Part shown: positions 24,007-33,684 of the stretch, in pieces
Numbering within the stretch: the first letter of the stretch is position 1
Layout of the letters: every line of letters begins with the position of its first letter
DNA from: Pseudomonas protegens
GTDB taxonomy: Bacteria > Pseudomonadota > Gammaproteobacteria > Pseudomonadales > Pseudomonadaceae
Direction: 5' to 3'
Assembly: GCF_003363755.1 (NCBI RefSeq)
Contig: NZ_CP031396.1
Span: 5,922,501 to 5,986,500 of the forward strand
Length of the DNA: 64,000 nt
Translations under genes and position numbers: made by a program
Notes under the pieces: model-generated
Database searches by the model: none
Told to the model about the DNA's origin: nothing
The model's input: the letters and a program-made list of their open reading frames with translations, nothing else

Positions 24007-24936
24007 ATGCGTTGGATCCTGCTGTTGCTGCTATGCCTGGGCCTGCCGGCCCGGGCCGACCTGGACTATCAACTCAAGCCCCGGCAGATCGCTGAGGGCA
24101 CCTGGCTGCTGGAAGGCAGCACCGACAATTTCGCCAAGGCCAATGGCGGCAATATCGTCAACACCGGGTTCATCGTCACCGACAGCGGGGTGGTGGTGAT
24201 CGACAGCGGGCCGTCCAAGCGCTACGGCGAAGCCTTGCGCCGGGCGATTGCCGCCACCACCGACAAGCCGGTGATCCAACTGCTGTTGACCCATCATCAT
24301 CCCGACCATGTGCTGGGCAACCAGGCCTTTGGCGATGTGCCCATCGGCGCCCTGGCCGGCACCGGCGATCTGCTGCGCCAGCAGGGGGACGCCATGGCCG
24401 AGAACCTGTACCGCCTGGTCGGCGACTGGATGCGCGGCACCGAGGTGGTGTTGCCGACCCAGGTGCTGGAGCCCGGGGTGCTTGAGGTGGGCGGGCATCG
24501 CTTGCGCCTGCTCAGTTTGAGTGGGCACACCGGTGCCGACCTGGCGATTCTCGACGAGAACACCGGGGTGCTGTTTGCCGGTGATCTGGTGTTCTACCAG
24601 CGGGCGCTGACCACCCCCAACAGCCCGGGGCTGGAGGCATGGCTCAAGGACCTGGACACCTTGCAGGGCCTGCCGTGGAAACTGATCGTTCCCGGGCACG
24701 GACCGGTGGCCAGCGATGCTGCGCCCTTTGCCCAGATGCGCGACTACCTGGGTTGGCTCGACGGGTTGATGCGCGACGGCGCGGCCCGGGGTGACGACAT
24801 GAGCGAGATGATCCGCCGCCCGATCCCCGAGCGTTTTGCCGGCATCAGCCTGACTCGCTACGAGTTGATCCGCAGCGTCAGCCACCTGTACCCGCGTTAC
24901 GAACGCCAGCGCCTGCAGCGTATCGACGGCCTGTAG
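24007..24936 (+). CDS. Quinoprotein relay metallo-beta-lactamase-fold hydrolase
   Basis: A 309-residue exported protein (signal peptide about 1-17). The zinc site is visible as HHHPDH (residues 96-101), with H96, H98, D100 and H101 the ligands, plus GHTGAD (second site) and PGHG. It belongs to the quinoprotein relay system zinc metallohydrolase 1 group, related to SoxH. With the SoxYZ-like carrier before it, it may release a group from the carrier thiol. It ends 139 bp before pedH. Confidence 0.83.
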   Translation: MRWILLLLLCLGLPARADLDYQLKPRQIAEGTWLLEGSTDNFAKANGGNIVNTGFIVTDSGVVVIDSGPSKRYGEALRRAIAATTDKPVIQLLLTHHHPDHVLGNQAFGDVPIGALAGTGDLLRQQGDAMAENLYRLVGDWMRGTEVVLPTQVLEPGVLEVGGHRLRLLSLSGHTGADLAILDENTGVLFAGDLVFYQRALTTPNSPGLEAWLKDLDTLQGLPWKLIVPGHGPVASDAAPFAQMRDYLGWLDGLMRDGAARGDDMSEMIRRPIPERFAGISLTRYELIRSVSHLYPRYERQRLQRIDGL

Positions 24937-24955
24937 GCGCCGGCTGCCGCTCCAG

Positions 24956-24968
24956 TACCAAGGAACTA
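24956..24968. promoter_or_regulatory. ped box 5 (TACCAAGGAACTA)
   Basis: A copy of the shared 13-bp box, 108 bp upstream of the pedH start and 20 bp after the hydrolase stop. Confidence 0.5.
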
Positions 24969-25075
24969 GAAAACTCCGCACTGCGGGCAATTGTTGGCAA
25001 ACAGGCCGGGACCAAGAATTCCCGGCAGACCGGGAAAATTTCCCGGGAACAACAATAACCGCAGAGGTAGCCGTC

Positions 25076-26851
25076 ATGACCCAACCCCCACGTCGTCCCT
25101 GTTTCGCCGTGAGCCTGGTGCTCAGCGCCATGCTGCTGTCCAGCGCGGCCCTGGCCGCCGTCACCGATGAAGAGATCCTCCAGGACCCGAAGAACCCGCA
25201 GCAGATCGTCACCAACGGCCTGGGTGTCCAGGGCCAGCGCTACAGCCCGCTGGACCTGCTCAACGTCGATAACGTCAAGGAGCTGCGGCCTGTCTGGGCC
25301 TTCTCCTTCGGCGGCGAGAAGCAGCGCGGCCAGCAGGCCCAGCCGCTGATCAAGGACGGGGTGATGTACATGACCGGCTCCTATTCCCGGGTGTTCGCGG
25401 TGGATGCGCGCACCGGCAAGAAGCTCTGGCAGTACGATGCGCGCCTGCCCGATGACATCCGCCCGTGCTGCGACGTGATCAACCGCGGCGTGGCGCTGTA
25501 CGGCGACCTGGTGTTCTTCGGCACCCTGGACGCCAAGCTGGTGGCCCTGAACAAGGACACCGGCAAGGTGGTGTGGAGCAAGAAGGTCGCCGACCACAAG
25601 GAGGGTTACTCCATCAGCGCCGCGCCGATGATCGTCAACGGCAAGCTGATCACCGGGGTCGCCGGCGGCGAGTTCGGGGTGGTCGGCAAGATCCAGGCCT
25701 ACGACCCGAAAAACGGCGAGCTGCTGTGGATGCGCCCCACCGTGGAAGGCCACATGGGCTATGTGTACAAGGACGGCAAGGCCATCGAGAACGGCATTTC
25801 CGGCGGCGAGGCGGGCAAGACCTGGCCGGGCGATCTGTGGAAGACCGGCGGCGCGGCGCCGTGGCTCGGCGGCTACTACGACCCGGAAACCAACCTGCTG
25901 CTGTTCGGCACCGGCAACCCGGCGCCGTGGAACTCCCACCTGCGCCCTGGCGACAACCTGTATTCCTCGTCGCGCCTGGCCCTGAACCCGGACGACGGCA
26001 CCATCAAGTGGCACTTCCAGAGCACCCCCCACGACGGCTGGGACTTCGACGGCGTCAACGAGCTGATCTCCTTCAACTACAAGGAGGGCGGCAAGGAGAT
26101 CAAGGCCGCCGCCACCGCCGACCGCAACGGCTTCTTCTACGTGCTCGATCGCACCAACGGCAAGTTCATCCGCGGCTTCCCCTTTGTCGACAAGATCACC
26201 TGGGCCACTGGCCTGGATAAGAACGGCCGGCCGATCTACAACGAGGCCAGCCGTCCCGGCGCCCCGGGTAGCGAAGCCAAGGGCAGTTCGGTGTTCGTCG
26301 CCCCGGCCTTCCTCGGCGCCAAGAACTGGATGCCCATGGCCTACAACCGCGACACCGGGTTGTTCTATGTACCGTCCAACGAGTGGGGCATGGACATCTG
26401 GAACGAAGGCATCGCCTACAAGAAGGGCGCGGCGTTCCTTGGCGCGGGCTTCACCATCAAGCCGCTGAACGAGGACTACATCGGTGTGCTGCGGGCGATC
26501 GACCCCATCAGCGGCAAGGAAGTCTGGCGCCACAAGAACTTCGCGCCGCTGTGGGGCGGGGTACTGACCACCAAGGGCAACCTGGTATTCACCGGCACGC
26601 CTGAAGGCTTCCTCCAGGCGTTCAACGCCAAGACCGGCGAAAAGGTCTGGGAATTCCAGACCGGCTCCGGGGTGCTGGGCTCGCCCGTGACCTGGGAAAT
26701 GGACGGCGAGCAGTACGTCTCGGTGCTCTCCGGCTGGGGCGGCGCGGTGCCGCTGTGGGGCGGCGAAGTGGCCAAGCGGGTCAAGGACTTCAACCAGGGC
26801 GGCATGCTCTGGACCTTCAAGCTGCCCAAGGACCTGGTGAGCAAACGCTAA
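25076..26851 (+). CDS. pedH: PQQ-dependent alcohol dehydrogenase, lanthanide type (PedH)
   Basis: A 591-residue periplasmic quinoprotein with a signal peptide of about 27 residues. The PQQ-contacting vicinal cysteines are C131-C132 (RPCCDVI) and the Asn site is in GTGNPAPWN. The catalytic Asp is D323 in DGWDFDGVNE and a second Asp, D325, stands two residues on; this DxD signature marks lanthanide-dependent members such as XoxF and PedH. It oxidises alcohols and aldehydes. It has its own promoter region with a ped box, and two REP doublets follow it. Confidence 0.93.
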   Translation: MTQPPRRPCFAVSLVLSAMLLSSAALAAVTDEEILQDPKNPQQIVTNGLGVQGQRYSPLDLLNVDNVKELRPVWAFSFGGEKQRGQQAQPLIKDGVMYMTGSYSRVFAVDARTGKKLWQYDARLPDDIRPCCDVINRGVALYGDLVFFGTLDAKLVALNKDTGKVVWSKKVADHKEGYSISAAPMIVNGKLITGVAGGEFGVVGKIQAYDPKNGELLWMRPTVEGHMGYVYKDGKAIENGISGGEAGKTWPGDLWKTGGAAPWLGGYYDPETNLLLFGTGNPAPWNSHLRPGDNLYSSSRLALNPDDGTIKWHFQSTPHDGWDFDGVNELISFNYKEGGKEIKAAATADRNGFFYVLDRTNGKFIRGFPFVDKITWATGLDKNGRPIYNEASRPGAPGSEAKGSSVFVAPAFLGAKNWMPMAYNRDTGLFYVPSNEWGMDIWNEGIAYKKGAAFLGAGFTIKPLNEDYIGVLRAIDPISGKEVWRHKNFAPLWGGVLTTKGNLVFTGTPEGFLQAFNAKTGEKVWEFQTGSGVLGSPVTWEMDGEQYVSVLSGWGGAVPLWGGEVAKRVKDFNQGGMLWTFKLPKDLVSKR

Positions 26852-26853
26852 TC

Positions 26854-27008
26854 GTAGGAGCCAGCTTGCTGGTGAAGGCGCCCGCACGACCGCTTTCGCC
26901 GGCAAGCCGGCTCCTACAAAGCCCGGGATATCCCTGCCGACCGTAGGAGCCAGCTTGCTGGCGAAGAGGCCCGCAAGAGCGCCTTCATCGGCAAGCCGGC
27001 TCCCGCAC
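26854..27008. repeat. Two REP doublets (REPINs), GTAGGAGC type
   Basis: The first spans 26854-26917 (GTAGGAGCCAGCTTGCTGG ... CCGGCAAGCCGGCTCCTAC) and the second 26943-27008 in the same orientation. They fill the pedH-pedI gap and share over half their sequence, which suggests local duplication. Confidence 0.8.
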
Positions 27009-27137
27009 AGGGCAATCAACCTACGACCAAATGACGAGAGCCCCCCCTGCCAACGATGCATTCGTCCGGCCCCCGGGGCTCTCTACCATCGGTCCATCGC
27101 CTGTCGTCGGACAGGCCTCGACCAGCAGAGGCTCAGC

Positions 27138-28658
<1,521 letters not shown>

Positions 28659-28705
28659 GGGCAAGAAAGGGCGGGGTAGTTGGGTGCTGCCCCGCTTTGT
28701 GTGGC

Positions 28706-28746
28706 AACGGCGCGACGTCTTGGGTGGACGTCGCGCCGTTTTTTTT
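28706..28746 (+). terminator. Rho-independent terminator after pedI
   Basis: The arms AACGGCGCGACGTC (28706-28719) and GACGTCGCGCCGTT (28727-28740) are perfectly complementary around a 7-base loop and run into a T-tract ending at 28746. Confidence 0.93.
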
Positions 28747-28779
28747 AGAGACCCCGATCCCCTCAACTTGCGCCATCCT

Positions 28780-29232
28780 GTAGCCGCTGCCGAGCCTCGG
28801 CGAGGCTGCGCAAAGGCCCGCAGGGCCTTGCCTGACCATCTCCCGCCAAACCCGCAGCGGCCTCAAGAACGCTGCGGCCCTTCGTGCCGTTCGCAGCCTG
28901 CGGCAGCGGCTACACAACCTCGGATCGACACTGGCCCTGTAGCCGCTGCCGAGCCCCGGCGAGGCTGCGCAAAGGCCCGCAGGGCCTTGCCTGACGATCC
29001 CCCGCCAAACCCGCAGCGGCCTCAAGAACGCTGCGGCCCTTCGTGCCGTTCGCGGCCTGCGGCAGCGGCTACACCAACCTCGGATCGACACCGGCCCTGT
29101 AGCCGCTGCTGAGCCACGGCGAAGCTGCGCAAAGGCCCGCAGGGCCTTGCCTGACGATCCCCCGCCAAACCCACAGCGGCCTCAAGAACGCTGCGGCCCT
29201 TCGTGCCGTTCGCAGCCTGCGGCAGCGGCTAC
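28780..29232. repeat. Tandem array of three about 160-bp REP-bounded repeats
   Basis: Units start at 28780, 28939 and 29099 (periods 159 and 160 bp). Each is a 134-bp element with outer arms GTAGCCGCTGCCGAGCC / CAGCCTGCGGCAGCGGCTAC plus a spacer with CGGATCGACAC. Orientation is opposite to the arrays at 9393 and 11408. A fourth copy is at 30419-30552, on the other side of pqqAB. Except for the pedI terminator, the 28659-29355 gap holds only this array and a ped-like box. Confidence 0.9.
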
Positions 29233-29271
29233 ACGTGCGCCCAGCCCCTACCAACGCACCCCGCCGGCTCG

Positions 29272-29284
29272 TCCCAAAGTAGCA
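29272..29284. promoter_or_regulatory. ped box 6 (TCCCAAAGTAGCA)
   Basis: A variant of the shared 13-bp box, 71 bp upstream of the pqqA start. It and the nosP copy share the extension AGTAGCATTCG. Confidence 0.4.
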
Positions 29285-29355
29285 TTCGGCCGCCGCGTGC
29301 CCCGTGCATTAATGCCTCTACCGGAATCGTCCGGCACAACAAGAGGATTGACCCC

Positions 29356-29427
29356 ATGTGGCATAAACCCGCGTACACCGACCTGCGCATCGGCTTTGAA
29401 GTGACCATGTACTTCGCCAACCGCTGA
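29356..29427 (+). CDS. pqqA: PQQ precursor peptide PqqA
   Basis: A 23-residue ribosomal peptide, too short for most gene finders. E15 and Y19, the two residues that PqqE cross-links to begin PQQ synthesis, lie in GFEVTMYFANR. AGAGG stands about 11 bases upstream. It is followed 61 bp later by pqqB, but pqqC, pqqD and pqqE are absent here, so this is either a second copy or a detached part of the PQQ operon. Confidence 0.92.
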   Translation: MWHKPAYTDLRIGFEVTMYFANR

Positions 29428-29488
29428 GCCGTCCCGCTCCGGCTGGCCCGGGTGGCGGCCGGAGTCTTCTGCCCCTTTGGAGCACACC

Positions 29489-30403
29489 ATGCATATCCGC
29501 ATTCTCGGTTCCGCGGCGGGCGGTGGTTTTCCGCAGTGGAACTGCAACTGCCGCAACTGCGCCGGGGTGCGCGACGGCAGCCTGCGCGCCCAGCGCCGTA
29601 CCCAGTCGTCCATCGCCTTGAGCGACCACGGCAACGACTGGATCCTGTGCAACGCCTCGCCGGACATTCGCGCACAGCTGGAGTCCTTCCCGGTGCTGCA
29701 ACCGGCCCGGCACTTGCGCGACACCGCCCTGGCCGGAGTGATCCTGCTGGACAGCCAGATCGACCACTGCACCGGCCTGCTCAGCCTGCGCGAAGGCTGC
29801 CCGCATCAGGTCTGGTGCACCGAGATGGTCCATCAGGACCTGTGCAGCGGCTTCCCCCTGTTCACCATGCTCAGCCACTGGAACGGCGGCTTGCAGTGGC
29901 AGCCCATCCACCTCGATGGCCGCGAATTCAGCCTGCCGGCCTGCCCGGACCTCGCCTTGCGGGCCATTGCCCTGCGCAGCAGCGCGCCGCCGTATTCGCC
30001 CCATCGCGGCAACCCGCACCCGGGGGACAATATCGGCCTGTTCATCGAGGACCGGCGCAGCGGCGCCAGCCTGTTCTACGCCCCGGGCCTGGGGCAGGTG
30101 GATGAGGCCCTGCTGGAATGGATGGACCGCGCCGACTGCCTGCTGGTGGACGGCACCTTGTGGCGCGACGATGAAATGCGCGTCTGTGGCGTCGGCGACA
30201 AACTGGGCAGCGACATGGGCCACCTGGCGCAAAGCGGCCCCGGCGGCATGCTCGAGGTGCTGGAGCGCTTTCCCCGGGCGCGCAAGGTGCTGATCCACAT
30301 CAACAACACCAACCCGATCCTCGACGAAGACTCCGCCGAGTGCGCCGAGCTGACCCGCCGCGGCATCGAAGTGGCGCATGACGGCATGGACATCCATCTC
30401 TGA
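29489..30403 (+). CDS. pqqB: PQQ biosynthesis protein PqqB
   Basis: A 304-residue, full-length metallo-hydrolase-fold protein. The N-terminal cysteine cluster C19-x-C21-x2-C24 (PQWNCNCRNC) and the ILGSAAGGGFP opening are the PqqB hallmarks. PqqB acts on the tyrosine ring of the processed PqqA cross-link in the cytoplasm. It is intact, which argues that the pqqAB pair is functional. The ATG at 29489 fits the family length; a repeat element begins 15 bp after the stop. Confidence 0.92.
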   Translation: MHIRILGSAAGGGFPQWNCNCRNCAGVRDGSLRAQRRTQSSIALSDHGNDWILCNASPDIRAQLESFPVLQPARHLRDTALAGVILLDSQIDHCTGLLSLREGCPHQVWCTEMVHQDLCSGFPLFTMLSHWNGGLQWQPIHLDGREFSLPACPDLALRAIALRSSAPPYSPHRGNPHPGDNIGLFIEDRRSGASLFYAPGLGQVDEALLEWMDRADCLLVDGTLWRDDEMRVCGVGDKLGSDMGHLAQSGPGGMLEVLERFPRARKVLIHINNTNPILDEDSAECAELTRRGIEVAHDGMDIHL

Positions 30404-30418
30404 CGCCACCCGGTCCCT

Positions 30419-30552
30419 GTAGCCGCTGCCGAGCCACGGCGAAGCTGCGCAAAGGCCCGCAGGGCCTTGCCTGACGATCCCCCGCCGAACCCGCAGCGGC
30501 CTCAAGAGCGCTGCGGCCCTTCGTGCCGTTCGCAGCCTGCGGCAGCGGCTAC
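30419..30552. repeat. Single 134-bp REP-bounded element downstream of pqqB
   Basis: It is nearly identical to the units of the 28780-29232 array and has the same orientation, so pqqAB is bracketed by copies of one repeat. Confidence 0.88.
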
Positions 30553-30658
30553 AGGGCCTGCGAGGCTGCGAAGTCCGCCGATGGTCGGATTGCTTTCAGC
30601 AACGGATGCTTTAGGCTGGCGTTCTCCTTCCAGAACAATAAGAAAACAGGCTTCCGTC

Positions 30659-31822
30659 ATGAGCCAGAATCTCAGTCTGCTGCGCAAGTTCGTGTCTCCG
30701 GAAATCATCTTTGGCGCCGGTTGCCGGCATAACGTCGGCAACTATGCGAAGACCTTCGGCGCGCGCAAGGTCCTGGTGGTCAGCGACCCCGGGGTGATCG
30801 CCGCCGGTTGGGTCGCCGATGTCGAGGCCAGTCTCCAGGCCCAGGGTGTCGACTATTGCCTTTACAGCCAGGTGTCGCCCAACCCGCGGGTGGAGGAGGT
30901 GATGCAGGGCGCCGAGGTCTACCGCGAAAACGCCTGCGATGTGATCGTCGCCGTCGGCGGCGGCAGCCCCATGGACTGCGGCAAGGGCATCGGCATCGTG
31001 GTGGCCCACGGGCGCAGCATCCTGGAGTTCGAAGGGGTGGACATGATCCGCGTGCCGAGCCCGCCCTTGATCATGATTCCCACCACCGCCGGCACCTCGG
31101 CGGACGTCTCGCAGTTCGTGATCATCTCCAACCAGCAGGAACGGATGAAGTTCTCCATCGTCAGCAAGGCGGTGGTGCCGGATGTGTCGCTGATCGACCC
31201 GGAAACCACCCTGGGCATGGACCCGTTCCTCTCCGCCTGCACCGGTATCGACGCCCTGGTGCATGCCATCGAGGCCTTTGTTTCCACCGGCCACGGGCCG
31301 CTCACCGATCCCCATGCCCTGGAAGCCATGCGCCTGATCAACGGCAACCTGGTGCAGATGATCGCCAACCCCGGCGACATCGCCCTGCGCGAGCAGATCA
31401 TGCTCGGCAGCATGCAGGCCGGGCTGGCGTTCTCCAACGCGATTCTCGGCGCGGTGCATGCCATGTCCCACAGCCTGGGAGGCTTTCTCGACCTGCCCCA
31501 CGGATTGTGCAACGCGGTGCTGGTGGAGCATGTGGTGGCCTTCAACTACAGCTCGGCGCCGGAGCGCTTCAAGGTGATTGCCGAGACCTTCGGCATCGAC
31601 TGCCGCGGGCTCAACCAGCGGCAGATCTGCGGGCGCCTGGTGGAGCACCTGATCGCCCTCAAGCACGCCATCGGTTTCCACGAAACCCTGAGCCTGCATG
31701 GGGTCAGCAGCAGCGACATTCCGTTCCTCTCGCAGCATGCGATGGACGATCCGTGCATCCTCACCAACCCGCGCGAATCCAGCCAGCGTGATGTCGAGGT
31801 GGTGTATGGCGAGGCCCTCTGA
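30659..31822 (+). CDS. ercA: Iron-containing alcohol dehydrogenase ErcA
   Basis: A 387-residue group III alcohol dehydrogenase. The nucleotide-binding GGGSPMDCGKG is near residue 100. Metal ligands are expected at the Asp and His residues around GIDALVHAIEAF (about 197-208) and AMSHSLGGFLDLPHG (about 265-279). It matches ErcA (P. aeruginosa PA1991; P. putida YiaY-like), which has a regulatory effect on PQQ ethanol oxidation. Its last 17 bp overlap the next kinase gene, so a metabolic enzyme and a sensor are translationally coupled. The longer upstream frame runs through the repeat and was rejected. Confidence 0.87.
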   Translation: MSQNLSLLRKFVSPEIIFGAGCRHNVGNYAKTFGARKVLVVSDPGVIAAGWVADVEASLQAQGVDYCLYSQVSPNPRVEEVMQGAEVYRENACDVIVAVGGGSPMDCGKGIGIVVAHGRSILEFEGVDMIRVPSPPLIMIPTTAGTSADVSQFVIISNQQERMKFSIVSKAVVPDVSLIDPETTLGMDPFLSACTGIDALVHAIEAFVSTGHGPLTDPHALEAMRLINGNLVQMIANPGDIALREQIMLGSMQAGLAFSNAILGAVHAMSHSLGGFLDLPHGLCNAVLVEHVVAFNYSSAPERFKVIAETFGIDCRGLNQRQICGRLVEHLIALKHAIGFHETLSLHGVSSSDIPFLSQHAMDDPCILTNPRESSQRDVEVVYGEAL

Positions 31823-33533
31823 CGAACAGCAACGGGCCCTGGCCGGGCTCTTGGGGCTGGGCAACCACTCGGCGCGCAAGAGTCACTACCCGGAATTGGC
31901 GGCGCGCCTGGAAGACCTGGAAACCGAGCGCAACCGCTACAAGTGGCTGTTCGAGCACGCGGTGCACGGCATCTTCCAGGCCAGCCTGCAGGCCGGCCTG
32001 CGCGCGGCCAACCCGGCCCTGGCGCGCATGCTGGGCTATCAGGACCCGCAGGAAGTGCTGTTCTCCCTGGCCGATCTGGCGGGCAATCTGTTCGTCGGCG
32101 GCGCGGCGGAACTGGCGGCCATCGGCGAGGAGCTGCAGCGTCAGCGCAGCCTGTTGGGCTATGAAACCCAGTTGCGGCGCAAGGACGGCAGCAGCATCGA
32201 TGTGCTGATGAACCTGCTGCTCAAGCCGGATCAGGACGGGCTGGTGGAAGGGTTTGTCGCCGACATCACCGAACGCAAGCTGGCCCAGCAGCACCTGGAA
32301 CAGCTCAACGACCAGTTGGAGCAGCGGGTCGCCGCGCGCACCGATGAACTGCTGGAAGCCAACCGCAACCTGCAGCAGCAGATCGCCCGGCGCGAACGCA
32401 TCGAGTGTGATCTGCGGGATGCCCGGGACGCCGCCGAGGCGGCCAACCGCAGCAAGGACAAATACCTGGCCGCCGCCAGCCACGACCTGCTGCAACCGCT
32501 GAATGCCGCGCGCCTGCTGATCTCTACCTTGCGCGAGCGGCGCCTGCCGGCGGCCGAGCAACTGCTGGTGGAGCGCACTCACCAGGCCCTGGAAGGCGCC
32601 GAGGACCTGCTCACCGATCTGCTGGACATCTCCAAGCTCGACCAGGCGGCGGTCAAGCCCGACCCTGCGGTCTATCGCCTGGATGAGTTGCTCGCGCCGC
32701 TGGTCTCGGAGTTCCAGTCGGTGGCCGAGGCGGCGGGCCTGGAGCTGCGGGTGCGCTTTGGCGACTTTGCCCTGTTCACCGACCTGCGGCTGATGACGCG
32801 GATTCTGCGTAACTTCCTCAGCAATGCCTGCCGCTACACCGAGCGCGGCAGCATTTTGCTGGCGGCGCGGCGTCGCGGCGATCAGTTGCGGCTGGAGGTG
32901 TGGGACACCGGGCGCGGCATTGCCGCCGACCGCCTGGATTCGATCTTCCTTGAATTCAATCAGCTGGACGTGGGCCGCGCCGCCGACCGCAAAGGGGTGG
33001 GCCTGGGGCTGGCGATTGTCGAGCGCATCGCCAAGATCCTCGGCTACCGGGTGCAGGTGCAGTCGCGGCCGGGGCGGGGCTCGCGGTTCAGTATCGAGGT
33101 GCCCCTGGCGGACCGGGTGCCATTGCCCATCAGCTTGCAGGCACCGCAGCCGGGCACCGGCAACCCGCTGCCGGGGCGGCGCCTGCTGGTGCTGGACAAC
33201 GAGCTGAGCATCCTTGAGAGCATGGCCGCGCTGCTCGGGCAGTGGGGCTGCGAAGTGCTCACCGCCACCGATCAGGCGGCCGCCCTGGCGGTGCTTCAGG
33301 GCCGGGCGCCGGAGCTGATCCTGGCGGATTTTCACCTGGATCACGGGGTCACCGGGTGCCAGGTGGTGCAGCAGCTGCGCGAGCACTTCCAGCAGCCGCT
33401 GCCGGCGGTGATCATCACCGCCGACCGCAGCGACCAGTGCCGCCGGGCCTTGCAGCAACTGGGAGCGCCGCTGCTCAACAAACCGCTGAAACCGGGCAAG
33501 CTGCGGGCCGTGCTCAGCCAGTTGCTGGGCTAG
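31806..33533 (+). CDS. ercS: PAS hybrid histidine kinase ErcS
   Basis: A 575-residue soluble hybrid kinase with a PAS domain (about 45-160), coiled coil, HisKA with H226 in SHDLLQPLNAARLL, HATPase_c (NFLSNACRYT, GVGLGLAIVERIA) and a receiver domain with D508 in LADFHLDHG. It shares its kinase core with the NahK-like protein in this window. The homologue PA1992 (ErcS) takes part in the regulatory network for ethanol oxidation and probably feeds ErbR. The ATG at 31806 has an upstream GAGGTGG and overlaps ercA by 17 bp. Confidence 0.85.
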   Translation: MARPSDEQQRALAGLLGLGNHSARKSHYPELAARLEDLETERNRYKWLFEHAVHGIFQASLQAGLRAANPALARMLGYQDPQEVLFSLADLAGNLFVGGAAELAAIGEELQRQRSLLGYETQLRRKDGSSIDVLMNLLLKPDQDGLVEGFVADITERKLAQQHLEQLNDQLEQRVAARTDELLEANRNLQQQIARRERIECDLRDARDAAEAANRSKDKYLAAASHDLLQPLNAARLLISTLRERRLPAAEQLLVERTHQALEGAEDLLTDLLDISKLDQAAVKPDPAVYRLDELLAPLVSEFQSVAEAAGLELRVRFGDFALFTDLRLMTRILRNFLSNACRYTERGSILLAARRRGDQLRLEVWDTGRGIAADRLDSIFLEFNQLDVGRAADRKGVGLGLAIVERIAKILGYRVQVQSRPGRGSRFSIEVPLADRVPLPISLQAPQPGTGNPLPGRRLLVLDNELSILESMAALLGQWGCEVLTATDQAAALAVLQGRAPELILADFHLDHGVTGCQVVQQLREHFQQPLPAVIITADRSDQCRRALQQLGAPLLNKPLKPGKLRAVLSQLLG

Positions 33534-33684
33534 GGCTGGGCCTGGTCCTTGGGGCATTCCAGTACGGTGCGCTCGGGTGCAGGGCTTCTGGCATGGGCGC
33601 AGGCTTGCCGCTAAGATGCCGCTCTTTTTTTCAAGGACGAAGCCGGCTCCTGCGTCGTCGCGCCGGGCCGCCGTTTAACCATCG

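Noticed and set aside
27019..27035. Possible seventh ped box (GACCAAATGACGA) upstream of pedI
   Set aside because: Only the ACCAA core matches; the TA ends and G at position 8 are missing, so it was not counted.
24878..27061. 727-codon open frame opposite pedH
   Set aside because: Same artefact: low-complexity translation and opposite strand of a certain gene.
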